From an uncultured Bacteroidales bacterium (lineage in GTDB: Bacteria; Bacteroidota; Bacteroidia; Bacteroidales; F082), in contig ONJF01000015.1 in NCBI GenBank assembly GCA_900318085.1, positions 1-64,000 of the forward strand: 64,000 bases of DNA, read 5' to 3'. A program made the translations under genes and the position numbers. Under the pieces are notes generated by a model. It was not told where the DNA came from, did not search any database, and saw only the letters and a program-made list of their open reading frames with translations. Shown here one piece after another: positions 35,270 to 43,688 of the stretch (within the stretch, counting starts at the first letter, position 1; each line of letters opens with the position of its first letter).

Positions 35270-36019
35270 TTACAATGTGTTTCGATGGGCTGCCCAAGCC
35301 ACAAAAGGTGGATTTGGATAGTCCTTTTTGCTATATTCCAAAGGCTGACCGTCGCTGATGCGGAGCACCTTGCCTCCTGCAGCGCGCAGGATGGCATCGG
35401 CGGCTGCGGTGTCCCATTCCTTGGTCTTGCTGTAGCAGACATAGACGTCGGCGCTGCCTTCGGCCAAACGGGCGAACTTCAGGCTGCTGCCCTGCGTGTC
35501 GATGACGAGGTCGGGATGAGCAGGACGCAATACCTTATTAATATATGCGTCCACCTCGGGCGTGCGGTGCGAACGACTAACCAAAACCGTGTAGGGACGC
35601 ATCGCGTGCGTCCGCTGGGTTACAGGCGGACACACGCGGTGTGTCCCTACGGCATACCATAATTGATTGGTCACAGGGGCATAGATCACGCCCAGAACGG
35701 GTTGTTTGTCGTCAATCAATGCGATGTTGACCGTGAATTCGCCGTTGCGGTTCACAAATTCAACCGTGCCATCCAATGGGTCGACGAGCCAATACCGTTT
35801 GTACTGTGAACGGTCGGGGGGCAGGTCCTCTTCACTTACAAAAGGAATACCTGTCGGCTTCAATATTTCTTTGATGATATTACTGGCGCGGAGGTCGGCC
35901 TGGGTGACGGGCGAGTCATCATCCTTGGTGTAAACCTCGAAAGGTTGGGCATACACTTCCATGATGGCCTTTCCGGCTTCGAGGGCTGCGTGTTGGGCTA
36001 ATTCTAGTAGTTGTTCCAT
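35270..36019 (-). CDS. cysQ: 3'(2'),5'-bisphosphate nucleotidase CysQ
   Basis: About 249 residues from ATG 36017-36019 (MEQLLELAQHAALEAGKAI). Inositol-monophosphatase-fold motifs are present: DDSPVTQADLRASNII, FVSEEDLP, and WLVDPLDGTVEFVNRNGEF with the metal ligands, then WDTAAADAILRAAGGKV. It removes the 3' phosphate from PAP made in sulfate activation. Residues about 124-143 (GTHRVCPPVTQRTHAMRPYT) are encoded by an inserted palindrome, replacing the usual short hairpin after LWYA. Both metal-binding motifs are intact, so it is probably active. Confidence 0.93.
   Translation of the reverse strand: MEQLLELAQHAALEAGKAIMEVYAQPFEVYTKDDDSPVTQADLRASNIIKEILKPTGIPFVSEEDLPPDRSQYKRYWLVDPLDGTVEFVNRNGEFTVNIALIDDKQPVLGVIYAPVTNQLWYAVGTHRVCPPVTQRTHAMRPYTVLVSRSHRTPEVDAYINKVLRPAHPDLVIDTQGSSLKFARLAEGSADVYVCYSKTKEWDTAAADAILRAAGGKVLRISDGQPLEYSKKDYPNPPFVAWAAHRNTL
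35591..35650. repeat. 60-bp palindromic element inside cysQ
   Basis: The 25-base arms (beginning GTAGGGACGCATCGCG and ending CACGCGGTGTGTCCCTAC) differ at three positions and close on a ten-base loop. The length is a multiple of three and the reading frame is maintained. The ends (GTAGGGAC/GTCCCTAC) relate it to the TAGAGACG family. Confidence 0.85.
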
Positions 36020-36040
36020 AGTGCAAAGATAGTATTTTTT

Positions 36041-36150
36041 GCTTCTGGCCACTGGCTACTGGCAGAATTCCCCTGGCTTTAGGAGATTGCGGATCGAGTC
36101 CGCAATGACGCTTTGGGAAAGGGACTGCCAGAAGCCAGAGGCTAAAAACC
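36041..36150. repeat. Composite element between cysQ and topA
   Basis: The outer words CTTCTGGCCACTGGC, ACTGGCAG and CTGCCAGAAGCCAGAGGC are complementary. Inside lies a half GTCATnGCGG element (AGGAGATTGCGG...CCGCAATGACG, 36080-36110). The rest of the 278-bp divergent gap is AT-rich and includes a TAATTTTG -7-like element at 36239-36246 for topA. Confidence 0.7.
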
Positions 36151-36297
36151 AAAAGTCAAAAGCATATTTATAATACTGAAAACCAATGATATAATAAAAA
36201 ACTTTCAAAAAAATTAGCATTGTCACCTTTTATTCCACTAATTTTGCACGCGGAAATTGGGGGTTGAAACCTCCTCCAAAATGGAATAATTGAGACT

Positions 36298-38619
36298 ATG
36301 GCAAAGAATTTAGTTATCGTGGAGTCACCGGCCAAGGCCAAGACCATTGAAGGTTTTTTAGGCAAAGAATACACGGTGAAGTCGAGTTATGGACATGTTC
36401 GCGACTTAAACAAAAACACCTTGAGTGTCAATATCGAGAAAGATTTTGAACCCGAATATGAGATCTCGGACGACAAGAGGACTTTGGTGGCAGAGCTGAA
36501 AAAACTCTCGAAAGCCGCTGATACCGTTTGGTTGGCATCCGATGAGGACCGCGAGGGAGAATCCATCTCGTGGCATCTCTATGAGGCCCTCGACCTGAAG
36601 AAGAAAGACACCAAGCGTATCGTCTTCCACGAAATTACCAAGACCGCCATCCTCAATGCCATCGAGAATCCGCGCGATATCGACATGGGTCTCGTGGCCG
36701 CCCAGCAGGCCCGACGCGTTCTCGACCGTCTGGTGGGTTACGAGCTCTCTCCCCTGTTATGGAAGAAGGTGAAGCCCTCGCTGTCGGCAGGCCGCGTGCA
36801 GTCGGTGGCCGTGCGCCTCATCGTCGAACGCGAGGAAGAGATCAAGAACTTTGTTCAAACGAGCGCCTACCGCATCACAGCCCAATTTACCTTTGAGAAA
36901 GAGGAACAAGAATACAATCTCCTTGCTGAATTGCCGCATCGTTTTGACACCGAAGAGGAAACACGAAAGTTCATCGAATCGTGCATCAACGCTGCATATA
37001 AGGTGGAAAGCATCGAGAAAAAGCCCGCCACAAGACAACCTGCACCGCCTTTCACCACATCGACCCTGCAACAGGAAGCCGCAAGAAAATTGGGATTCTC
37101 GGTGGCCAACACGATGCGCGTCGCCCAACAGCTTTACGAATCAGGTAAAATCACCTATATGCGTACCGACTCCGTCAACCTCAGCAGTCTCGCCCTCGGC
37201 ATGGCCAAGAAGGAGATTGCCGCTAACTACGGAGCAGAATATGTGAAGACACGCCAGTACCACACCAAGACCAAGGGCGCACAAGAGGCACACGAAGCCA
37301 TCCGCCCGACCTACTTGGACCAACATACCATCAAAGGCACGGCCGACGAGCGCAAGCTCTATGAGCTCATCTGGAAGCGCACCATCGCCTCGCAAATGGC
37401 TGATGCCCAGATGGAACGCACCAATGTGAACATCGGCATCTCAACCAACGACAAGCAGTTTGTGGCCACGGGTGAGGTCATCCTCTTCGACGGTTTCCTG
37501 AAGGTCTATATGGAAAGTTATGATGACGACCGCGCCGAAGACACCTCCGCTATCCTGCCACCCATCGAGAAAGGCACCATGCTCGACATGGAGAAGATGG
37601 AAGCCCAGCAGCGTTACACCCGTCATCCGCTGCGCTATACCGAGGCCAGCCTCGTGAAAAAGATGGAAGAACTCGGCATCGGACGTCCTTCCACCTATGC
37701 GCCGACCATCTCCACCATCCAAAAGCGCGAGTATGTCACCAAGGGCGATGTGAAAGGTGAACCCCAGTCATTCAAGATCATCACTTTGAAAAACGGCAAG
37801 ATCACCGAAAAGATGGGCAAAGAAAACTACGGCGCCGAAAAGGGCAAGCTGCTGCCTACCGACATCGGTGTCTTGGTCAACAAGTTCCTGACCCAGTATT
37901 TTGAAAGCATCATCGACTACAACTTCACCGCCAATGTAGAGAAAGAATTCGACAAGATTGCCGAAGGCAAACGCAAGTGGAATGCCATGATCAAGGATTT
38001 TTACAAAGGCTTCCACAAGCAAATCGTCTCCACCACCGAGACCTCTGGCAAATTCAGTGGCGAGAAGATGCTCGGCATCGACCCCGCCTCGGGCAAGAAG
38101 GTGTATGTGAAAGTGGGACGCTTTGGTCCGGTGGCCCAGATTGGTGACACCGAATCGGAAGAGAAACCTCGTTTTGCTGGCTTAAAGAAAGACATGAGCA
38201 TCGAGAGCGTGACCTTGGAAGAGGTGCTCAAGCTCTTCGACTTCCCGCGCATCCTTGGTGAATACGAAGGCAAGGAAATCACGGTGGCTGTGGGACGTTT
38301 CGGCCCATATGTGAAACATGACAATAAGTTCTACAGCCTCGCCAAGACCGATGACCCTGCCATGGTGGACTGTGACCGTGCCATTGAAATCATCAACGAG
38401 AAACGCCAGAAGGACCTGGACAACATCATCCTCACCTTCGACCAAGACCCTGACTTGCGCGTGTTGAACGGCCGCTTCGGTCCTTACATCTCCTACAAGA
38501 AAGGCAACTACAAGATCCCAAAAGGCACCGAACCCTCCACCCTGACCTACGAGCAATGTATGGCCATCGTAGAAGACCCGAAGAACGCACCGAAGAAGAA
38601 AACAGTGAAGAAGAAATAA
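36298..38619 (+). CDS. topA: DNA topoisomerase I
   Basis: A 773-residue type IA topoisomerase. The Toprim domain opens with LVIVESPAKAKTIEGFLG and has WLASDEDREGESISWHL with the acidic metal triad. The active-site Tyr lies in ITYMRTDS (about residue 285). The GRPSTYAPTISTIQKREYV helix is conserved. The C-terminus has two topo-C repeats (VGRFGPVAQIGD, VGRFGPYVKHDNKFYSL, NGRFGPYISYKKGNY) and a Lys-rich end rather than zinc ribbons, usual for Bacteroidota. It relaxes negative supercoils. A strong terminator follows. Confidence 0.98.
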   Translation: MAKNLVIVESPAKAKTIEGFLGKEYTVKSSYGHVRDLNKNTLSVNIEKDFEPEYEISDDKRTLVAELKKLSKAADTVWLASDEDREGESISWHLYEALDLKKKDTKRIVFHEITKTAILNAIENPRDIDMGLVAAQQARRVLDRLVGYELSPLLWKKVKPSLSAGRVQSVAVRLIVEREEEIKNFVQTSAYRITAQFTFEKEEQEYNLLAELPHRFDTEEETRKFIESCINAAYKVESIEKKPATRQPAPPFTTSTLQQEAARKLGFSVANTMRVAQQLYESGKITYMRTDSVNLSSLALGMAKKEIAANYGAEYVKTRQYHTKTKGAQEAHEAIRPTYLDQHTIKGTADERKLYELIWKRTIASQMADAQMERTNVNIGISTNDKQFVATGEVILFDGFLKVYMESYDDDRAEDTSAILPPIEKGTMLDMEKMEAQQRYTRHPLRYTEASLVKKMEELGIGRPSTYAPTISTIQKREYVTKGDVKGEPQSFKIITLKNGKITEKMGKENYGAEKGKLLPTDIGVLVNKFLTQYFESIIDYNFTANVEKEFDKIAEGKRKWNAMIKDFYKGFHKQIVSTTETSGKFSGEKMLGIDPASGKKVYVKVGRFGPVAQIGDTESEEKPRFAGLKKDMSIESVTLEEVLKLFDFPRILGEYEGKEITVAVGRFGPYVKHDNKFYSLAKTDDPAMVDCDRAIEIINEKRQKDLDNIILTFDQDPDLRVLNGRFGPYISYKKGNYKIPKGTEPSTLTYEQCMAIVEDPKNAPKKKTVKKK

Positions 38620-38629
38620 ATAAACAAAC

Positions 38630-38662
38630 AAGAGCGGCGGAGTCAATTCTGCCGCTTTTTTA
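38630..38662 (+). terminator. Intrinsic terminator of topA
   Basis: AGCGGC and GCCGCT form a stem around a 12-base loop, followed by a run of six T. Confidence 0.85.
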
Positions 38663-38693
38663 TTGAAATCAAGCCGCAAACCGAATAAATTCT

Positions 38694-38701
38694 TATTTTT
38701 G
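38694..38701 (+). promoter_or_regulatory. -7 element of the deoxyhypusine-synthase-like gene
   Basis: TATTTTTG matches TAnnTTTG, but it lies 160 bases before the ATG. A transcript from here would carry the following palindrome in its leader. Confidence 0.5.
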
Positions 38702-38724
38702 CATTCTTAATCAGACGCGGTTAG

Positions 38725-38803
38725 CGTCACTGCGAGGTACGAAGCAGTCTAGACATGAAATTTATACCCTAGATTGCTTCGTCGTTCCTCCTCGCAATGA
38801 CGC
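38725..38803. repeat. Palindromic element, CATTGCGAGG family
   Basis: The arms (GCGTCACTGCGAGG, ACGAAGCA, TCTAG) and their complements (CTAGATTGCTTCGT, CCTCGCAATGACGC) form a long imperfect stem around an AT-rich loop. The CATTGCGAGGA/GCAATCT words are shared by palindromic repeats found in many bacteria. Confidence 0.8.
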
Positions 38804-38861
38804 AAAGCGACAACAAGTATAAAACTGTTTTTTGAATTTTAAATCTTAAATCTGAAATACA

Positions 38862-39896
38862 ATGGAGAAAAAAGACTTACTGAAAGACGTTGTCGAACAT
38901 ATCGACATTAAGAAGTACGACTCAACCGAACTCATCAACGCAATGCGCAAGATGTCGTTCACCTCGCGTGACACCGCCCGCGCCGCCGACATCCTTTGCC
39001 AGATGATCGCGGAGAAGGACTGCACCAACATCCTCACCATCGCCGGTTCCACTTCGGCCGCCGGCTGCATGCAGGTGTATGTGGAGATGGTTCGCAACAA
39101 GATGGTTGACGCCGTGGTCAGCACGGGTGCCAGCATCATCGACATGGACCTCTTCGAAGCCCTCGGCTACAAGCACTACATCGGCACGAAGGAGAACGTC
39201 ATCCCCGACACCAAGCTGCGTGAACTCTACATCGACCGTATTTACGATACCTTCATCGACGAGGAAGAACTGCAGGCCTGCGACCAAGCCACCTGCGACG
39301 TGGCTGACACCCTGGAGTGCCGTCCCTACAGCAGCCGCGAGTTCCTCTATGAGGTCGGCAAATGGCTGGCCAACGGTCACGGCGTGAAGAAAGAGAGCCT
39401 CATCCAGACCTGCTACGAGTGCGGCGTGCCGATCTTCTGCCCCGCCTTCAGCGACAGCTCGGCTGGCTTCGGCATCGGCAAGCACCAGTGGCTCCGCAAG
39501 AAAGCCGGCAAGCCTTACGTGAGCATCGACTCGGTGGCCGACTTCCTCGAACTCACCGAAATCAAGATGAACAGCCCTCAATCGGGCCTCTTTATGGTCG
39601 GTGGTGGCACACCCAAGAACTTCGCACAGGACACCGTCGTCTGCGCCGAGATCCTGGGTCACGAAGTGCCCATGCACAAATATGCCATCCAAATCACCGT
39701 GGCCGACGTGCGCGACGGCGCCTGCTCGTCCAGCACGCTGCTCGAGGCTGGCTCGTGGGGCAAGGTGAGCGAAGAGCTCCAACAGATGGTCTATGCCGAA
39801 GGCACCACCGTCATCCCCGCCATCGTCAGCTACGCCTACCACAATGCACCATGGCGCGAGCGCGAGTATAAGAACTGGCAGAAACTTTATAAATAA
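38862..39896 (+). CDS. Deoxyhypusine-synthase-like NAD-dependent enzyme
   Basis: A 344-residue protein of the DHS/homospermidine-synthase family. SGLFMVGGGTPKNF (NAD-binding), VVSTGASIIDMD and AGSWGKVSE are recognisable; Lys301 in SWGK aligns with the enzyme-intermediate lysine (Lys329) of human DHS. Bacteria lack eIF5A hypusine, so bacterial members probably transfer the aminobutyl group of spermidine or agmatine to another amine, giving homospermidine or a related polyamine. An arginase-fold gene and an arginine-deiminase-fold gene follow, consistent with arginine/polyamine metabolism. Confidence 0.88.
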   Translation: MEKKDLLKDVVEHIDIKKYDSTELINAMRKMSFTSRDTARAADILCQMIAEKDCTNILTIAGSTSAAGCMQVYVEMVRNKMVDAVVSTGASIIDMDLFEALGYKHYIGTKENVIPDTKLRELYIDRIYDTFIDEEELQACDQATCDVADTLECRPYSSREFLYEVGKWLANGHGVKKESLIQTCYECGVPIFCPAFSDSSAGFGIGKHQWLRKKAGKPYVSIDSVADFLELTEIKMNSPQSGLFMVGGGTPKNFAQDTVVCAEILGHEVPMHKYAIQITVADVRDGACSSSTLLEAGSWGKVSEELQQMVYAEGTTVIPAIVSYAYHNAPWREREYKNWQKLYK

Positions 39897-40061
39897 TGCT
39901 GAATTAGGAATTATGAATGCTGAATGGGAGCAAAGCCCAAAGTGCATTGCACCATTCAGCATTCTTCATTCAGCATTCCACATTCAGCATTCCACATTCA
40001 GCATTCCACATTCAGCATTCCACATTCAGCATTCTTCATTCAGCATTCCACATTCAGCATT
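39896..40061. repeat. TGAATGC-type inverted element with 14-bp tandem repeats
   Basis: It begins at the last base of the upstream TAA stop with TGCTGAAT, ATGAATGC and TGAATGG words. The right arm (39953-40061) is 7.8 tandem copies of CATTCAGCATTCCA or the CTT variant. It ends five bases before the next ATG, so it may separate or couple the two genes. Confidence 0.9.
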
Positions 40062-40066
40062 AACAA

Positions 40067-41242
40067 ATGGACATCAGCATCTTCCTTGAACCCGTTTCGG
40101 AAAAGTGTTTCAGCAAGAGCCATCGTCCAGGCAAGAAGACCTTGGGCGAAACTATCCTCATCTACCGCAATGAGGATGAATTCCCCGACCTTGAAGGCGT
40201 GGATTTAGCCATTATTGGGGTCAAGGAAGAGCGTGGTGCTGTCGACAACAAAGGCTGTGCCGACGGCATTGACCACATCCGCAAAGCCCTTTACCCCCTC
40301 TTTGACCATTGGTCGCAACTCCACATCGTCGACTTGGGCGATGTGAAGATCGGAAAAGAGATTTCGGATACATATTTTGCCTTTAATCAAGTTCTTACAG
40401 AACTGATGAAAAACAAAATCGTACCCATCGTCATCGGTGCGGGACAAGACCTCACCTATACGATGTATCAGGTGTACGAGCCCACAGGTAAGCTCATCAA
40501 CATCGCTGCCGTCGACCCCATGTTCGATATCGGCAACGACAAGGAAGCGCTCAACTCGCATTCCTATTTAAGCCATATCATCCTACATCAGCCCAACTTC
40601 CTGTTCAACTTCACCAACATTGGCTACCAGTCGTATTATGTTGACACAGAGAATATCGAACTGATGAAACAGCTGCTCTTCGACGCTTATCGTTTGGGCA
40701 GCATCAAGCAAAACATCGAACTGACCGAACCGCTCATCCGCAACGCCAACCTCTTGAGTTTCGATATCGCAGCCATCCGTGCCGCCGACGCTCCAGGCGT
40801 GAAGAATGCCTCGCCCAACGGTTTCAACGGAGAAGAGGCCTGCCGCATGACGCGCTATGCAGGGTTGAGCTACAAACTGTCTTCCATCGGCTTCTTCGAA
40901 TACAACCCCCACTACGACATCAACGCGCGTACGGCCAACCTCATCGCCGAGATGATTTGGTACTTCATCGAAGGATTCTCCAGCCGTCAAGATGACATCC
41001 CCACCATGGACAGTACCGATTTCCGTCGCTACAATGTACAAATCGGTGAAGGACAGAATGATGTGGTCTTCCTCTGCCACAAGATCACGGGCAAGTGGTG
41101 GATGGACATGTCGTTCCTGCAAAACGACGACCAGCGTTACGAAAGGCATCATTTCATCCCCTGCTCGAAGGAAGACTACGACCAAGCCATGCGCAATGAG
41201 CTGCCCGACAAATGGTGGCAATTCTATCAAAAGTTGATGTGA
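40067..41242 (+). CDS. Ureohydrolase (arginase/formimidoylglutamase) fold protein with altered metal site
   Basis: A 391-residue protein of the arginase superfamily by overall pattern: DLAIIGVKEERG, VPIVIGAGQDLTY, INIAAVDPMFDIG and LLSFDIAAIRAADAPG occupy the four metal-binding motifs. The usual GGxHS/T, DAHxD and SFDxD ligands are only partly kept: Gln127 replaces the first His, Pro151-Met152 interrupts the DAHxD motif, and Asp233 is kept. Similar divergent members in Bacteroidota are annotated as formimidoylglutamase-like. Catalysis of arginine or agmatine hydrolysis is therefore doubtful. It lies between polyamine- and arginine-related genes. Confidence 0.75.
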   Translation: MDISIFLEPVSEKCFSKSHRPGKKTLGETILIYRNEDEFPDLEGVDLAIIGVKEERGAVDNKGCADGIDHIRKALYPLFDHWSQLHIVDLGDVKIGKEISDTYFAFNQVLTELMKNKIVPIVIGAGQDLTYTMYQVYEPTGKLINIAAVDPMFDIGNDKEALNSHSYLSHIILHQPNFLFNFTNIGYQSYYVDTENIELMKQLLFDAYRLGSIKQNIELTEPLIRNANLLSFDIAAIRAADAPGVKNASPNGFNGEEACRMTRYAGLSYKLSSIGFFEYNPHYDINARTANLIAEMIWYFIEGFSSRQDDIPTMDSTDFRRYNVQIGEGQNDVVFLCHKITGKWWMDMSFLQNDDQRYERHHFIPCSKEDYDQAMRNELPDKWWQFYQKLM

Positions 41243-41332
41243 TTTTTTTGGGATTCGCTTCGCAAAGAAATACGCAGTAAGATTGTGGTTTGATTTTTGA
41301 AAGATTTCTTGCCATAGGCAATATCAAATTAG

Positions 41333-41340
41333 TATCTTTG
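41333..41340 (+). promoter_or_regulatory. -7 element of the deiminase gene
   Basis: TATCTTTG (TAnnTTTG) lies 17 bases before ATG 41358, with a weak CTTG at 41308-41311, 21 bases upstream. Confidence 0.6.
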
Positions 41341-41357
41341 CCGCAAATTTTCTAACA

Positions 41358-43646
41358 ATGAAAAAAGCATTATCTATCTTCACTTTATTACTCCTGATGG
41401 CCGCTACGATGCAGGCCCAGGAGAAGAAACCCGATTGGATGAGATGGCACTATCTCTCCGAAGCAGAGATGTACGACACCTCGCGTGGCATGAACTTCGT
41501 CGAGACCGACCCGCCGACGGGCGAGCCGCGTTTCGTGGCAGAGTTTGAACCCATGCAGGGCGTGATGATCCGTTATCCCTTGGGCATCCCGACGAGCCTT
41601 GTGGCACAGCTGTCGAACAACTGCATGGTGTATTGCATTGTCAGCACCTCGCAGCAGAACCAAGCCCAGAACAGTTTCCAAAGCGCAGGTGTCAACATGA
41701 GCAATGTGACCTTCGTCAACGCTCCGACCGACTCCTATTGGGTGCGTGACTACGGTCCGTGGTATATCTTTGAGGACCGCGAACCTGCCATCGTCGACAA
41801 CATCTACAACCGCCCGCGCCCCAACGACGACAACATCTCGGGTGTGTTCGCCAACTTCTGGCAGATCCCCATGTACGGCATGAACCTCCAGCACACTGGC
41901 GGCAACATGATGGAAGACGGTCGCGGCCACGGCGTGAGCGATGACCTCGTGCTGAATGAAAACAACCACAATGAAACTAATGTCCGCAACAAGATGCGCG
42001 ACTACCTCGGCATCGACCCGTATCATATCACCATCGACCCGCAAGGCGACTACATCGCCCACGTGGACTGCTGGGGCAAGTACCTCGCTCCCGACAAGAT
42101 ATTGATTGCGCAACTGCCGCAAAGCAACCCCCGCTACCAGTATTATGAACAGGTGGCCGAATATTTCGAGACCACCAACTGCTGCTGGGGCTATCCTTAC
42201 CATGTGTATCGCGTGCAGGAACCCGGTGGCTACACACTCGCTCCTTATACCAACAGCCTCATCCTCAACAAGACCGTGTATGTGCCTATGGGTAGCAACA
42301 GTACCTACAACAACGATGCCATCGCTGTTTATCAAGAGGCTATGCCTGGCTACACCATTGTTGGCGTGAATGGCGGCTCTGCCGGTTGGGAAAACACCGA
42401 TGCCCTGCATTGCCGCACCCGTGGCGTAATGGACTTCCACATGCTCTTTGTGGACCATCGTAATGTGCTTCACGGAGAGCAAGAATGGCAAGACTCTATC
42501 CCCGTAGTCTCCAAGTTCATCGCATACAGCGGTGCGAACCTGAAGCAAGACTCACTCCTTGTGTATTATAGCATCGATGGCGGTGCCTACCAAACAGCCC
42601 ACATGACCGCAACGGGCAATCCTGACGAGTATGTCGGCTACATCAAAGGCTATCAAGGCGAATCGGAGATTGATTACTATGTGTTTGGTGCCGACGAATC
42701 GGGACACCGCTACACGCAGCCCGTCTTCGCCGACCTCGACCCGCACCATTTCACTATGGCGGCACATGAACCTCCTACCCCACAGGGCGAATTGGTGATT
42801 ACACCGGACACGCTGTGGTTTACCCAAATGGGACAGGAAAGACAATTTAATATCATCAACGAAACAAACGAAGCTGTCACTATCATCGATGTGGTGCCCG
42901 AAGCACCTAGTTTCAATCTTTGGGACAACACTTTCCCGTACACCTTGCAACCTGGGGAAACGCTTACGGTTACCATAAATTTCCAATCCGCTCCTGGTAA
43001 AGACACCTACATCCCATACGAGATTTTGGTTCGGACCACATTGGGCGACAGAATTGTGATGGGCATGGTGCTGAACACCTCACTTGACAGTGGTTTTGTG
43101 ATTGTGGGTGCGCCCGTTTTGGAATTCAACGACCCAGGCGACAGTCCCCAACAAGCGTGCATGCAAAATCGTTTCTTTGGTAGCCAAATTCCCGTCAAAG
43201 TGCTGTCTGTTACCGAAAACGGCACGGACTATTTGAGCTTTGAGCCTCATGGTACCTTGCCTTACACTGTGGAACCAGCAGATTATTTCTACCTTGACGT
43301 GTATGTCAATGCCATGGTAAAAGGCTATGAAGTCACCACCTTTACGGTTCAGACCGATCAAAATGACTGCACTTATAGTGTCGCTATCAACGAAGACCTT
43401 TTGAGCGTCACCGAACTCTCCGCCGAAGCCAAACTCTACCCCAACCCGACTACGGGCCAATTCACCGTGGAAGGCGCAAATGTGTCCAAGGTGGAAGTGT
43501 ATAACCTCGTTGGACAAAAGGTCTGCGAACAGCAAGGCAGCAAGACCGTCAACATCGACGCTGCCAATTGGCACAAGGGCATCTATCTCGTCAACATCAT
43601 TGAACAGAATGGTGCTGTGGTGACCAAGAAATTGGTGGTGAGATAA
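41358..43646 (+). CDS. Secreted peptidylarginine deiminase, PPAD type, with T9SS tail
   Basis: A 762-residue protein with a signal peptide (MKKALSIFTLLLLMAATMQA). The catalytic domain is agmatine-deiminase-like and carries the full guanidino-modifying set: Asp131 (VRDYGPW), His235 and Asp237 (AHVDCWGK), Asn299 (YTNS) and Cys352 (LHCRTRG). Arg152 and Arg154 (NRPRP) match the residues that hold the substrate C-terminal carboxylate in Porphyromonas gingivalis PPAD, with almost identical numbering. Ig-like domains follow (about 380-690), then a T9SS tail (YPNPTTGQFTVEG). It is longer than PPAD (556). The likely reaction is conversion of C-terminal peptidyl-arginine to citrulline plus ammonia outside the cell. 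Confidence 0.85.
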   Translation: MKKALSIFTLLLLMAATMQAQEKKPDWMRWHYLSEAEMYDTSRGMNFVETDPPTGEPRFVAEFEPMQGVMIRYPLGIPTSLVAQLSNNCMVYCIVSTSQQNQAQNSFQSAGVNMSNVTFVNAPTDSYWVRDYGPWYIFEDREPAIVDNIYNRPRPNDDNISGVFANFWQIPMYGMNLQHTGGNMMEDGRGHGVSDDLVLNENNHNETNVRNKMRDYLGIDPYHITIDPQGDYIAHVDCWGKYLAPDKILIAQLPQSNPRYQYYEQVAEYFETTNCCWGYPYHVYRVQEPGGYTLAPYTNSLILNKTVYVPMGSNSTYNNDAIAVYQEAMPGYTIVGVNGGSAGWENTDALHCRTRGVMDFHMLFVDHRNVLHGEQEWQDSIPVVSKFIAYSGANLKQDSLLVYYSIDGGAYQTAHMTATGNPDEYVGYIKGYQGESEIDYYVFGADESGHRYTQPVFADLDPHHFTMAAHEPPTPQGELVITPDTLWFTQMGQERQFNIINETNEAVTIIDVVPEAPSFNLWDNTFPYTLQPGETLTVTINFQSAPGKDTYIPYEILVRTTLGDRIVMGMVLNTSLDSGFVIVGAPVLEFNDPGDSPQQACMQNRFFGSQIPVKVLSVTENGTDYLSFEPHGTLPYTVEPADYFYLDVYVNAMVKGYEVTTFTVQTDQNDCTYSVAINEDLLSVTELSAEAKLYPNPTTGQFTVEGANVSKVEVYNLVGQKVCEQQGSKTVNIDAANWHKGIYLVNIIEQNGAVVTKKLVVR

Positions 43647-43652
43647 ACCTTG

Positions 43653-43672
43653 TAGGGACACGATTAATCGCG
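43653..43672. repeat. Partial TAGGGACA palindrome after the deiminase gene
   Basis: GTAGGGACACGATTAATCG resembles the left half of the palindromic family; the right end is degenerate (CGCGTCTTA). Confidence 0.55.
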
Positions 43673-43688
43673 TCTTATTGAAAAACCA

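Noticed and set aside
39953-40061. CRISPR or VNTR coding repeat
   Set aside because: The period is 14 bp without unique spacers. The open frame reading through it (HSAFHIQHS type peptide) is a by-product of the repeat, not a protein.
41388-42548. 386-codon reverse frame inside the deiminase gene
   Set aside because: Shadow ORF rich in Val and His, no start context, contained in a gene with intact catalytic residues.
41358-43646. Ordinary cytosolic agmatine deiminase
   Set aside because: Signal peptide, T9SS tail, Ig-like domains and the Arg152/Arg154 pair favour the PPAD type.
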